Shown in pieces: positions 24,605-37,355 of a stretch of 64,000 nucleotides of DNA (the stretch's first letter is position 1; every line of letters starts with the position of its first letter). The notes below the pieces were generated by a model. That model searched no databases, was not told the DNA's origin, and saw only the letters and a list, made by a program, of their open reading frames with translations. The DNA comes from Platynereis dumerilii (taxonomy: Eukaryota; Annelida; Polychaeta; Phyllodocida; Nereididae): NCBI GenBank assembly GCA_026936325.1, contig JAPTHN010000001.1:78189380-78253379 (forward strand), given 5' to 3'. The position numbers and the translations under genes are program-made.

Positions 24605-25673
24605 TCGAAGGTCCTATTGCACTGATGCTTTTTTCAGCAGTGGGCCTAAATGATGCAGAGGTGTCAAAAAATGTAACTCTGTTTTTCATATACAAACTTA
24701 ATGGAAGCTTTCATTGGGCGACTAAGGTCTGTGGTTAGACCTCTCCAAAATAAGACTTTTTTGCATTTCAATGCCTGTCTGTAACTTTTCCCATGCTTTT
24801 GAACATGGGAAAGCCAAATATGTCAACCATTTTGGTCTGAGATGATGGGAAGCATTGCCGCATGGGCCTTGAAGTTTTATCATATTTTATGTTAGAAATT
24901 TGTCAAAATCGCCCCCTTTTTAGGCACATTTTCAACCATATCTTTTTACCTAATAAAGATAGAGCCACACACATGGTACCAAATGGAAGCTGCTAAAGTG
25001 GGCTATTTGATACAATAAATTCATTTTCACTTTATATTATTTTGAGGTTATAAAAAGCCAAAATATCCTAAAATCTTGAAAAAAAAGTCTCGCAACTTGG
25101 CATGCTTTGGCCATAGATATACATAGAATTTCACAAACTCAGCTAACACCAGGTTTTATGTAAAGTTTGGTCTTTCCTTATATTTCCTACTACATATTAC
25201 TGGCATTCTGTCACTGAAATTGGGTATTTCTAGACCAGGGCTAATGCTTTCACAGGTCTACACCAGTTGGTGAATTCTGGCCGATGAATACCTAATGACA
25301 TTAATTGTTGCTGAACCAAATCTGTTCAACTTCATAAACAGAATTGATGTCTCATGTTTAGTTGAAGGACTTTCACATCATACAGCAAGGTCAGGAAGAC
25401 TACAGTAGTGAAATAAGGGATTAATTAGGATCATAAGGATATAAAAACGTACATTTTACACTTGATGACACATTTATGCAAACAAACACCTTTTTCAATG
25501 GCTAATAGCTTGACAGTACTAAGAGCACATAAGGTATTGACCGGTAACCTAAAATTAAATTGTGCATATTAATATTGAGTTTTAAAACTGTTTTGCTGTC
25601 TGTCACATGTAGCATATGTAATAAATAAAAATAACGTGCAAGCACTTTAACAGCTGCTTGTAGATAGACTTGG

Positions 25674-25735
<62 letters not shown>

Positions 25736-25798
25736 CCTATCTACCTATCTATCTATCTATCTATCTATCTGTCTATCTATCTATCTATCTATCTATCC
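25674..25798. repeat. (TATC)n microsatellite
   Basis: About 30 tandem TATC units with a few variant units (TACC, TGTC). It lies inside the Mutator-like element. Peptides of repeated YLSI read from it are artefacts. Confidence 0.97.
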
Positions 25799-25807
25799 AC
25801 ATGTATA

Positions 25808-25915
25808 TCCTCCCTCCCTCCCTTCTTCCCCCTCCCTTTTTTCCTTCCTATTTCTTTCCTTCATTCCTTCCTTCATTCCTTTTTTCATCCCTTCCTTCAT
25901 TCTTTCTATTGAATC
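25808..25915. repeat. Pyrimidine tract, CCTT/CTTCC repeats
   Basis: Nearly pure C/T on the plus strand, with TCCCTCCC and CCTTCCTTCATT units. It directly follows the TATC array, inside the Mutator-like element. Confidence 0.9.
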
Positions 25916-28462
25916 TGTAAACACTGGATCTGGCTGCTGCTGTTGGTGCTGGTTTCCCTGCAGCTGATCATTTGAAACTCCCACCAAAAACGAACATTTT
26001 AGTTTCGTAAATAAAAATTTTAATGTCACAGAAGTTTACCAAAAGTTGATGGAAGCAAGATAAAATTATATTGAGACTGTATGCTAAGTTTCAAGGTGAT
26101 AGGTGAAATAGTACAACTTCCTATATGGTCAGAGGCTCACCGAAAATTCCTCCTGTAATACAGGCTGCAAGCAGCTGTAAAAACTAGTATTGACCATCTT
26201 ATAACATCGTACAGAAGAAGAGGAACTCTTATCAAAATAAAAGATCAGAGCAATCTGATACACAATACCATTACATAGGAAGAAGTGAAAGGTTGTTCCA
26301 ACATGTTCATTGCATTGAATGCCCATGCATGATAAATATAATAATAGGCCTAAATAAAATCAATTAATTCAAGTAGATAAAACTGTCCTACGGAAAACTT
26401 GGGCTGGTTGCAAACCTGGTAAAGTGGCAAACCTCACTGAGTTACCCACCAGTTGGTTATGTTCCTTGTAGTACGAAGCCAGAAGGAGATCACAGTATGT
26501 ATAACAATAATTTGCAATAGAAACCTTCATTTAAGAAAATTGAGTAAATTCATGGCTAATAAATTGAAATGAGTGCTCCTTTCAAGCAAACATTCATGTA
26601 CAAATGGTATGGTGCATCAAATAATTCTGGTCTTTCATAAATAATTTTTACTATTCTGCCCAATGTTATAAGATGCATTCTTACTTAAACTCAATTAATT
26701 TTGATTGGATTGGTGATGCAATTGTTGCGCACAAGTGATCACTGTTTGTATGGTGTAAAAATGTTGGGTTTTACAACAGTGATTCATGTTCCCACTAAGT
26801 ATATTTCTTGTCTAGCTCTTTGTTAAAAATAAAGAGTCTAGTAAGATGTAGGCATGTGAATCATTTTTGTCTCTACTTCTAGCAGCTCATGCAAACAACA
26901 AACTTGATGTACCACTATAAGTCCTTTCAATCCTTTGTGTTTATAAGCCTCACTTTTCTGAAATGTGCATTATCCTTTTCAAGTCAGTTGTACCATCCAC
27001 TGTTTGGGCAGACCGAAGAACCATGTCAAATAGGTGATGCCTCCTGTGTGTTCACACTATAGGCTACACCAGTATTGATGCACCATTACAAGAGAGCCAG
27101 TTATCCTCAGTGCAAGGCTTCTCCCTCCCAAACTTGAACTTGTTGCAATTAGTTGCAAAACACTCAGTCTGCAAATTTGTTATGCAAAACTTTTCACTGC
27201 GAAAAATGTACTCTGTGACTCATGATAGCCAATGATGTGTCCTCATCATTCATTTAACATGTGAGCCATGGAAGTCTTTCAATTTATCATGATCAAGAAG
27301 AGGCAATTGTATTCAAATGTCATAGTATTAGTTAGAACCAGACAATAAGGTGTCCGACTAACTTAGACGTCCTACTCCTCTTATGAACTTATAATTTTCA
27401 CAAAATAAACAATCCGATTGTTTGTTTGCTGTCCACAACAAGCAGTATTAGTCTCCTTAAATCAAATTAACATTGAAAGTAGTGGGTATGATCATGATAA
27501 ATCATCAATATGATGACTCACAAAGTGCCATTTTCACATCGAAACAGTTCACTCTTTTTGCATGACAAATTACTGACTGTAATGACTCTAACATCCATGT
27601 GTGCTTTTCTAAAGAATGCTGTCAACATTCTAAGACAGATAGCAACACAACTAACTCAAAACTGATGCATATTTACTTTTGGGTTGCCAATCTATATCAT
27701 TTTGTGTCCTTGGAAAAATTCTTTTTATGCTAAATGTGTATCTATCTAAGAATGTCTGCATGGCATATTTATGATCGTAATTAATTCTTTATCTCACAAC
27801 TGTAGTCATAAATTGGATCCTGACATTTCTTCATCTTGTAAATGTCTGTAAACCAAAAATAAAATATCAAGTCTGTTCAACAGATTTGGTTCAGCAGCAT
27901 TGTCATACGCGCATTTTCACAGACAGCATGTAGGCAGTGTAAGGCTTAGACCTGGTCTAACAATACCCAATTTCTGAGACAGAATGGCAACACTATACAG
28001 TAGGAAATGTGCTTAAGACCAGGTTTAACATAAAACCTGGTTTTTGCTCACTTGGTGATATTTTATACCTATTTATAGCCTAAGCATGCTTAATAACATA
28101 AATTTTTTTCATGATTTTAGCATATTTTGGCTTTTTAAAGCCTAAAGAATCATGTAAAAGAATATCCATGTTACTTTATCGAATAGCCCACTTCAGCAGC
28201 TTCCATTTGGTACCATTTCTGTGGCTCTATCTTAATTAGGTAAAAAGATATGGTCAAAAATGTGACAAAAAGGGGGGCGTTTTTGACAAATTTCGAACAT
28301 AAAAAATGATAAAACTTCAGGGCTCATGCGGCAATGCTTCCCATCATCTCAGACAAAAATGGTTGTCATATTTGGCTTTCCCATGTCGAAAATCATGGGA
28401 AAAGGTACAGACAGGCATTGAAATCCGAAGAAGTCTAATTCTGGAGAGGTCTAGTCTGTGGT

Positions 28463-29969
28463 GTCTTGCAGGGATCTGCCTCTAAATTTCTCGCCCAGAA
28501 TAATCACATCGATTGAGATAATAGGGGCCATATTGTCATGTCGAGAAACTTGCAGAGCGAACCTTGATCCAGTTCAGGGCTTTCCAAGGGAGTATGGCTG
28601 GTGCCCCATCTTGTTTGAAGATCAAATTATATGTAGCACTGTATGACCTATCTATCCAGGGCTTCAGACGCTCTTATTTCTTTCACAAGACATCCACTTT
28701 CAAGCAGCAATACAGTGTAAAACAGCTGAAAACTATTGAAACCAACATCGAAGAGTCATGCCTCGCTACTTTCATGAAATTATATTCTCCCTTGCTAATA
28801 GCATCAAAGAAAAGAGTCATTCATACAAACCGAGCAATGTCCTAAGGACAGAAGAGTGCTACAGAAGAAGAAGAAGAGAGATAACCTGACTGAAGGTAAT
28901 AATTGTCTTTTAAGTATATTGATTATGATCACTTCTGGAGATGACATTTGTACAATGTAGACCGACACACTATTTTTACTTGAAAGGCATTACATCTAAC
29001 TATTGAAAAAAAAAATTCAAAATAAAAATTCATGACTAGATTAATATGGCAGACCATTTTCCCATCATGCCTTATCAAGATGCTATACAGAGTCATAGGC
29101 TGAGAAAGAAGCCAATAAGGAAAGTGAGCTATTGATTAAAAGATAATTGCAGTGTGTAGAATATAACAGATTGTGAACTTGAAAGGGGATGACAGGTGTA
29201 TGTAGAGTTGTATACCATGTAGAATATTTAAAGACCAATTATATATAAATGTTATATCTGAGAAGATCTGATGTTAATGCTTCTGAAACAACAAGGGACA
29301 TTCATATCTTTAACTCTCACCCGGGAACTCACTTTAGTCCGAGCCCATGGGATATTAAATGTAGGCGGGTTGTATCCAGTATTCTATGCTGGGGCAACTG
29401 AATGACCCTGGGCATCCCTGAATTAATAGGGTATGTGCCAGACACAGTCTTCTCATCTCATCATCATACGGCGATCACCTGCCTCGATATAGCCCACTAA
29501 GGTGCTGCAGAGGCGTAAAACACAAACAAAGAATCATATCTTTACAGGAATTCGCGTTGCAGTTGACTTGTGATACACCAGAATCAATGAACCTGCCTGT
29601 ACATGACGTATGGTAGAAAGCTACTCATGTATGACCAGTTTCCATTCAATTTTATGTGTATATTGGAGCTGAGAAGAAAATGGCATATCTCACAGTTGGT
29701 CCAGTTTATTTCAGTAAATTGCAAAGGTATAAACAAAACAAAACTGCGATAATTCGTATATCACAACTTTGGAATGATTTGTGTAATCTCTGTCAATCAT
29801 GAAGTAAACGTGCATGTTTGATTGGTCAGAAATCATTGGTGGGCAGGGCAACTCATACCATTCATTAACAAGGATTTTCTTAGACTGAACTTGAGCATAC
29901 CAGATAGCATTTTGTAAATGTTCAATCAGCTGTGCATATTCTTGATTGTGTAGACAGATAGACTTCTTA
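28463..29969. other. Unique-looking spacer with a possible SINE remnant
   Basis: No gene was recognised. A 93-codon plus frame at 28564-28845 has no motif I know. A GAAGAAGAAGAAG tract lies at about 28864. About 29330-29535 ends in GGCGTAAAACACAAACAAA, a tail style seen in SINEs, and resembles the sequence at 45835-45935 read on the minus strand (see separate entries). Confidence 0.4.
29330..29540 (+). mobile_element. Possible SINE or SINE tail
   Basis: The stretch closes with TATAGCCCACTAAGGTGCTG then GGCGTAAAACACAAACAAAG. The minus strand at 45835-45935 reads TTAGCCTACCAAGTGC then GGACGTAAAGCCCC followed by ATCC repeats. Both therefore share the pattern TAGCCxACxAAGxTGC...GxCGTAAA. No clear A and B boxes were found. 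Confidence 0.35.
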
Positions 29970-30086
29970 GATAGATAGATAGATAGATTTTTAATTCTTT
30001 TATTTTCAAATATACTTTAAAAGGGTAAAACTGGGTCAGCAAAGCTGTTTTAAAACCGAAGATAGATAGATAGACTGCTTTTAAAC

Positions 30087-30140
<54 letters not shown>

Positions 30141-30153
30141 GATAGATAGATAT

Positions 30154-30224
<71 letters not shown>

Positions 30225-30226
30225 TA
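29965..30226. repeat. (GATA)n microsatellite cluster
   Basis: A short GATA run at 29968-29988 is followed at 30060-30075 and then 30088-30225 by about 34 near-perfect tandem units. The frames reading YLSI on the minus strand are artefacts. It is independent of the TATC array at 25674, but the same motif on the other strand. Confidence 0.97.
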
Positions 30227-31012
30227 TCTGGTGCTTAATATGCAACCTGGACTTGTGAAATGTGGGCAATTGGGATCACTTGATAAAATAATTGGCATCA
30301 ACCATACAGGTATTATTGTAGACAGCTTATCTTCAGTATTCTACAGTTTCTGATTGTTTTTGACATGTTTCTTGGTCAGCTCTCTCTCTCTTTATTTTGC
30401 TTTCAGTAATCTTTCATGCCTGAGCAGGCTTCATTTTGTATCTACCAAACGTCATCTGTGCACCATACATCACGATCTTAAATATGATTTTCTTAATAAA
30501 TCATCTTTGAATTATTTCTTCAGCACCAAGACTTTGCAGGATCATTTCCTGATACAATGCCCACCAATTGCTACGCAAATATGCAAATTTAACTGATTAG
30601 TTTGTGGACAGTCATCAAAAGTTATCAAAATTCAATTTCACATGTTTTCAATCTCCACAAGTCAACTTCAACGCGAATTCCTGTAACTAGAACATCCGTT
30701 GGATAACTGGAGATTACATAATCCGTAACATATTTCAGTTGCAAGATTATGGAACATCATAAACCTGCAAAATGGACTATACCATGTATAGTGTATGAGG
30801 AAAAATATCCTTGCTGGAAAAGTGTTAAAAAATCATTTGAAACACTGCGAGAATTAAAATGTGTTTATATTTAGGGCATTGCAGGGTTCTCGCAGCATGT
30901 TGGTAACAAATAAAGTGCATGTAGGATGGAAAGTATCCAAAAAAATTTGTGAATTGATAAAGTTGGTTGAATTTTTGAATTTAAAATGTAAAATTAAAAC
31001 TGAATTGCAGTA
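30227..31012. other. AT-rich spacer, nothing recognised
   Basis: No gene, repeat boundary or element end was identified. The 80-codon plus frame at 30354-30596 has no family motif. Confidence 0.45.
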
Positions 31013-31881
31013 TTTTTAAAGATGTGACATTGTCATGGAAACTGAAAGTTCAGCTTCTTGGGGCAGATAATACTGAAACCACTAAAGCCAATGAATTTTG
31101 GCTTTGAGCGACCTCTCTCTATCACTTGCATTAGTGAGATTGACAATATTTGACACAAGAAATTTAATATTATCCTTAAAAAATACTCCCAAGCTCAGCA
31201 AAGCATTGATTCATACACCTGACCAATTGAACTAAATGTTCCTTGAAGTCCTCCAAACAAAGTTCTGTGAAAGAATTTCGGTCATCCAAAGCCTTTTTCT
31301 CCTCCAGTGCCTGAAACTATAGCCCCCATGGACTAAAGTAAGGGAAAACCAGGACCCGTGTAAAGCAACATGCCACAGAAACAGCTAGGATGGATAATGC
31401 TGTCCATTTTGGTCTCTTGTTCATACTAGTGAATCCATACTTTCACAAGTCCTTATGCAGTCAGGGAAACACACTTTTGCCTCCTGAATTTCCCTCCCCA
31501 AATCTGGCATAAAGGAGTGCTTTCCTACATGGATTCAGTGTAAGAATACTCACATTTGGTGTGCTTAAAAGTATATTTAGAAGCTAATATCATATTTCTT
31601 GTGTCCGATATCGTCAATCTCACTAATACAAGTGACAGAGAGAAGTCTCTCACAGCCACATTTTCTTTGCATTCTTGGTTTCAGTATTACCTGCCCCAAG
31701 AAGCTGAACTTTCAGTTTCCATGGCAAACACAGAATGACTTAAAAATGTCCAAATTGTCCAAAATTTTGGAAATCCATTCCAAATATGCTGAATTTCATC
31801 CTGTGAAAAATTCATAGTTCTAGATTGAAAATAAGTATCCATATGAAAAAAAAGCCTCGAACTTTCTGAACGCCCCTCGTA
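31013..31881. mobile_element. Inverted-repeat element with a mariner-like right end
   Basis: Arms at about 31013-31163 and 31594-31748 are inverted copies; both contain GGAAACTGAAAGTTCAGCTT or its complement. They are separated by ~430 bases. To the right, the complement of TACGAGGGGCGTTCAGAAAG ends at 31881; ends of the form TACGAGGG...TTCAxxAAGT are typical of mariner-type transposons. No matching left end was found, so this is either a rearranged mariner relic or an inverted repeat beside one. Confidence 0.45.
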
Positions 31882-32234
31882 TTTAGACATCATGGACGGC
31901 CATGAAAATTCCAGGAAGGACTGGTAGAGGGCTTCCATTCTATGTCTCTTAGTATTCTTATTTTTTCAATTGCTTTGCAGGTATATCATACTCTTTCCTG
32001 GGTTACTGATTGCACTTCATTTATTCTTGAGGGGACTGTTTTTTTGCAGTGACAGAGGTTTGTGTTGGCCTACCCATGGCTATTGGGCAGAGTGTCTACT
32101 GACCCTGGATTTACGGGCAGATCATGTGCAAATTCAAATGCAAGGTGAGTTTGGACACAGAAGTAGCATTAAGCCATTTTAAAACTAGTGATATTTCCAA
32201 ATCTGGCGATTTGGTGTCCCATTCACTGCATCAG
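31882..32234. other. Spacer, nothing recognised
   Basis: No gene or repeat was identified. Short plus-strand frames (70 and 69 codons) overlap in different frames and lack motifs. Confidence 0.4.
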
Positions 32235-34935
32235 CCTCAATATAACCTCTTGAACACGTTTAACGTTTCATCAGACCTTTTTGACATTAATTCACCAGTG
32301 CTTTCAACTTGTGTTTTGTTTCTGTTTTTGTAATTTCAGTTAAAAATAGCGCCTACTGCTTGCACTCATTCCTTCAAGTTCTAACTAATGATGTCATTTG
32401 AGCCGATGGAATATTTGGCTCGTTTCAGTTTCTCACTTCTTCGTGATCAAGAGATCAAATTGCACACAAAGTTGCCCTCCAAATTCTGCATTCTGCACAT
32501 TCATTAATCTAGACCAGGTTTAGCTGCATCAAAAATAGCTTGGTGTTGACGTAATTTGAATCTGTCTCTTACAATTTACATTCAGTATACTGGTTTATGG
32601 ATACAGTATACAGCGGTCCCTGCATTACAAGACCCCATGCAGTTACAAGACTGACTTGTTGTGTGGTTGCCTCATTGCTTAAAAAAAAAAGTTGAAATCA
32701 GAGAGGCAACATGCCATAAAGACAACTTTGACTCTTCAGAGGGGCTGGGCAGTTGGCATGCTGACTCATACATGAAATACACTGTACAAATGTAATTAGG
32801 ACCACAGTACCCGCAATAGAAAGCAAGCTTAAATTTCGGCTCAAAGTTTGATTAAAAAATGCTTTATTGATGCAGTGCATGATGATTAGATTACAAGTCA
32901 CAAAAAGATGAACACTAAATTACTTACAGTCCTTGTCATACTTACGCGGAATCTCAAGTTTTTTTTCTATGCTGTTGAACTGTGATGTCAGAGATGACTC
33001 TATTCTAGCATTGCAATGTATGTAAATTAACTACAAGCTGTGATGTCATTTCAAACTGGGTCAGATTCCCCAGCTTCTAACCAATGCCAATCCACCAAAC
33101 TGAGCATCACAGTTTCAACTCAGTGTCAGAGTGAAAATTGGGTCTGGGAAAACCCATGCAAGTTTGACATCACAGCCTCTGGGCCAATGGGCTGCCAGAA
33201 CAAATAAACATAACATAAGCCATGTGTTTACAAACAAATTGCCAAAGCCTTCTGTTTATACCAACTTCCATCAAAGTTTAAAGTTGTAAGTTAGCAAGTT
33301 TGTAGAATAATCAAACAACTCTGTGGGGATTATAACATTTGTCTACTACGAATGCTCGCAAAACTGCCATTCGGTATGATTAGACAGGTGATTGCTGTGA
33401 TCAATCACTTGGATCACAAATGTAATGCTTCCTTCAATATATGAGTGTTTGAACTGTGATGCGTAGCTTACTGTCAGCCCATTGGCTATCAAACTGTGAT
33501 GACGTAGTTGTAGGGGTTATTCCTGATAAAACTCTTACTCTGACACTGTGTTGAAACTGTGACGCTCAGTTCAGGAGGATCAACATTGGCTAGAAGCTGG
33601 GGAATCTGACCCAGTTTCAAATGACATCACAGCTTGTAGTTAATTTACATATATTGCAATGCTAGAATAGAGTCATCTCTGACATCACAGTTCAACAGCA
33701 TAGAAAAAAAACTTGAGATTCCACGTAAGTATGACAAGGACTATAAAAGGGAATGAAGCCTCAAACTGACTGCTTAATCCCTGGTCGAACTCCAAGTTCC
33801 AACTGCTTGAGTAAATTGGAAGGCTCTTGCAACTCTAATAGCATTGCCAAGGTATTTGATCTCTTTTGCTGAGCCAATTCCTTTGCTGAGCCAATTCCTG
33901 TGTAAATAGTTGATATAAAGATTATCTGTTTATGCAATTACTTGTATTGTACCATAAAAGAAGATGAATAGAAAAAAAAAACCTTTGAAGAGTCCAGGTT
34001 CTCAGGACCAAAGAGCTTTACTACTTTATACCATATTAACTAAAGATCATATATACTGCCAGAAAACTTCCAATACTAACATTATTATCCTATAATATGC
34101 TTTTATCTCTAAGATCAAACAAGAAAAGCCCAGCATTTATCAGGGTCATCTGTTGAGGTCCATTGATCAACCTTTTGCTACAAAGATTCAACTCCTCTGG
34201 CTGCATGTCAGAAGTACCCAAGCGAGGCTTACTGCAGCTTATATATAGCATTACCGCCTCTTTCTCATTCGGATATTTGGATAACCTGTTTTATTTATCA
34301 TAGACGTTCACTAAAGTTAAACACAATTCTACCTACCTATGCTGTCAATCTTAATTTTCCTTGCCTAATCCCAACTTGTAGAGCTTTACCTCATTGTACA
34401 CATCTGTTAGTCACTATTATTTGTAGCAGTAATCCATTGCCGAAATTTAAGATTCACAGCTCATGATGCAGTGTCTTCAAAAACCCCGAGCACTTTGCAT
34501 GTTGAATAATATATCAAGAGGATTACAGAATGGCTCTGTGCGATAAATAAGAAGTTGCCTGAGAAGGAAACGGAGGCAGTCTGGTTACATATCTTTTCTT
34601 TTTGGGATGATATTGATCATCCATGAGGTAATCCCATCACAAACCACTGTCTCCTGGCTCCTTATCCAACAAGTCAAGTTAAGGGCAGATTTGCACAATG
34701 TGAGAAATATGAAGTTTCTTTGTTCCCTAGTGGTTGTCTCGTGGACGTCTTCCTGAGCCAGAGCTGTCTGCGATGTCCGTTCATGCAGAGGTAAATTTGC
34801 CTAATTGCTGTTTGCAGAACAACTTTACCTAGCAAGTGTAGAACAAATCACTAGTTTTTAGAGATGCATTTGGCAATTCAATGTATACAACCACATGAAT
34901 AGTGCTTACTTCAGCAATAAAATTTTGTTTGTACA
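32235..34935. repeat. Partial array unit, segments d to h
   Basis: Segment d 32240-32600 matches 14030-14390 (CTTCAACTTGTGTTTTGT, ATTCCTTCAA). Segment e 33770-33960 matches 54060-54200 (AAATTGGAAGGCTCTTGCA). Segment f 34050-34340, g 34320-34860 and h 34860-34935 follow in the usual order. Segments before d and after h are missing here. A MITE is inserted between d and e at 32927-33743. Confidence 0.75.
32927..33743. mobile_element. 817 bp MITE with ~275 bp inverted arms
   Basis: The left end CAGTCCTTGTCATACTTACG and the right end CGTAAGTATGACAAGGACT are complementary. The arms extend to about 33200 and 33465 with words such as CAGCTTGTAGTTAATTTACA and AACTGTGATGTCAGAGATGA. The flanks begin and end with TA, consistent with a TA target as Tc1/mariner-derived MITEs use. 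There is no coding capacity. Confidence 0.75.
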
Positions 34936-37355
34936 ACATTGATTGAGATTAAGTCATTATCATCAACTGAAGTAAAGATATTCCGTGAGTCAATAGTTAT
35001 GTTATTGGTTAACAATATTATTGAAATATCATACACATTACTTACAGAGTTGTGTTACATACTGTGATGTGTTGGACATCTTCTTCTCAGTTCTTACAAA
35101 TCATGGCACAATTATGATACACTAACAGCTTTTGCACAAAATAAGAAAAGTTCATGCAAATAATCTGTCTGACCCTGCTTCAACCTTGAACCTGCCACAC
35201 AATTTTCTTTTACATTAATAGCAGATCTCAATCTGATGTAGCCTAATGCACAACTTGCCATACACAACTTGCCATATGCAATAAACATATTCGTGAAAAT
35301 ATTGATGTTGTTTTAATGTCGTGTAAGATGAAAAGTAACAGGACCAGTCACCTCTGAAAGAGGAAATGAAACACCATATTATCAAGTTCTGTCAGGTCTT
35401 TCTCGTATTTAATCCAGCATTTATTTTAGTGGTCCTCATTTTGTAAAGCACCTTTTAAATTCTCAAAGTGTCGTCTGTAGGTTAACTTTAAAGATAATTG
35501 GTGAAATATGGTATCTCAGTAAAATATAATATTATTTAAGACACACTGTCAATTTGCTGACTTGAACCAATTATTTACTGGTTGATGATTTTTTAAATTT
35601 TAGTTATTATCCAAAGACTAAAAATAAATTTATGTTTTTCAATATTTGGCATGTACATGAATTTGTGCAGACGTACAAGCATTCACGAGTTGTGGACCCA
35701 CGAAAATGAGCATCTGGCCAGTGGCCTCTTGTCTGTATGTAAAATCTAACACTCGTGTGTATGTGCTTCATTGTAGTTTGTGTAACTGGCTTAATAAACA
35801 TTAGTGGAAGTGCTAGATAATTAGGGTTCAGGGTTAGAATTAGGGTTGGGGTTAGTTTTAGTAAACTTTGTTCTTGTGTTCATCATTACATGTACACAAA
35901 TTCATGAAAAGCAATATTGGAAATGTAGCCTACGCAAACGCCCCAGTCGTGTGTCGGGTTCATAAATTCGACCACACGCCAGATATAGAAAAATGTATAC
36001 TCAAAAAATAAGAATCTGATGCCTCTCCTGAACTTAAGACATTGTTTCCTATTCAGAATGACCTTCACCAAAATTGTGAATTTTCTCAAGTTACTCAAAA
36101 TGGATATTTCTACCAATAAGATGCTTGCAAAATACAATGTGAAGCAGGAGTGCTGTCATTCGAATTTTTAAATGGCAATGTTGTCAGTACTGGCAGATGT
36201 ATTGTATTATACAATGCAAAAACCCATATTATCTATCTTGAGACCAGAAATAATTGAACAGCAGAAGTACGCAAAAAATACCATAATTTAACTTAAAGGA
36301 TATCTCTTTCCATTTTGCTAATTTTTGCAACACAATTGATTCACAAGAACTTCTGAAATTTTTGTAAAATTGTGTTTTACAAGTAGTCTACTTGCACTTG
36401 AAGTGTATCTGCTTTGTCATAAGACGATATTCCAGAAAATATCCTAAAAACCTTAAAAGGCTGCAGAGCTGCATTTCGGTGTGCTTAGGGGATTAGTGAA
36501 TGTCTTAAGAACTATGGCGCAGTATGTCACTGGATATCGGCAGAAAGTGAGGCAGTACATCGAAAAAAAAAAAAGATATTAAAAAAAGGAAAAGCCAAAA
36601 AAAAAAAGTGTTGTAAACACAGTCCAGACAGAAAGTAAAAATATCCAAGGCAGGTTTGCATAAAATTGTGGTATCAGATCTATCACTCAGTTGTTCTATC
36701 AAACTAAGGAGGAGATGTTACATATATGAGAATCTAATTTACATAACCATAATTTTTTCCATTATGTGGTAGCTGGTATTAGCTGGTATCTATACCCATG
36801 CCTTCTATATATTAGTCTGGAATTAATACAGAACGTGCAACACTCACTGCAAAAAATTGCCATTAAATTTTACAGTTAAATTAACTAACAACTTTGTTCC
36901 AGCTCTAAGAACTGTGAAAGTACTCATCAACCTGAACAGGACAATGAACAGTAAAATGCACATTGGTACATTGAACTTAGAGATGATTTCATATTTGTAG
37001 ACACTGAGACCAAACGTGATTTTTTTCTACACATGCAATTCTTTCGTGAAAAGTGATGTCATACGTTTTTTGATGCAACTTTTCCCTATAGAATACACAT
37101 GTACATGTCCCAAAAAAATCACCTTCAGTCTCTCTATCTACAATTACGGATTCATCTGTAACTTACCAAATGGGCCTGATACGTAATACATTATTTTCTG
37201 ATAGAATAGAGGGAGTAATGGTATTAGAGTTTTCATAACTCTGTCCGACCCGTAATGTATTGCAGTTATCATTCTTCATCCCTTATTTTATTCCCTGAGC
37301 TGTTGAGACTATTTTGCAGCTGTATGATAGAATTAACATATGTTCAAATTAATAC
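34936..37355. other. AT-rich region outside recognisable array segments
   Basis: No gene was recognised across 2.4 kb. Minus-strand frames at 35607-35801, 35886-36137 and 36505-36702 lack motifs. A short irregular TTAGGGTT-like stretch lies at 35822-35864 and an A-run/G-rich stretch at 36560-36610. Confidence 0.45.

Larger units (their letters stand above)
24736..28453. mobile_element. 3.7 kb Mutator-like (or foldback) element with ~600 bp inverted arms
   Basis: The ends are TAGACCTCTCCA and TGGAGAGGTCTA, perfectly complementary. The flanks carry an exact 9-bp direct repeat GTCTGTGGT at 24727-24735 and 28454-28462. The arms run about 24736-25340 and 27865-28453 and share long words such as CCATGGGAAAG-like and GAAGCATTGCCGCATG blocks. 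I estimate ~80% identity. Nine-base target duplications with long terminal inverted repeats are the hallmark of Mutator-like elements. The 2.5 kb centre contains a TATC microsatellite but no frame above ~80 codons, so it is non-autonomous. Confidence 0.85.

Noticed and set aside
25670-25912. Frames of repeated YLSI residues (also 30081-30301)
   Set aside because: Direct translation of TATC/GATA microsatellites.
35822-35864. TTAGGGTT-like words suggesting an interstitial telomere repeat
   Set aside because: Only about five irregular units (TTAGGGTTCAGGGTTAG and so on), without a perfect tandem run; too short to call.
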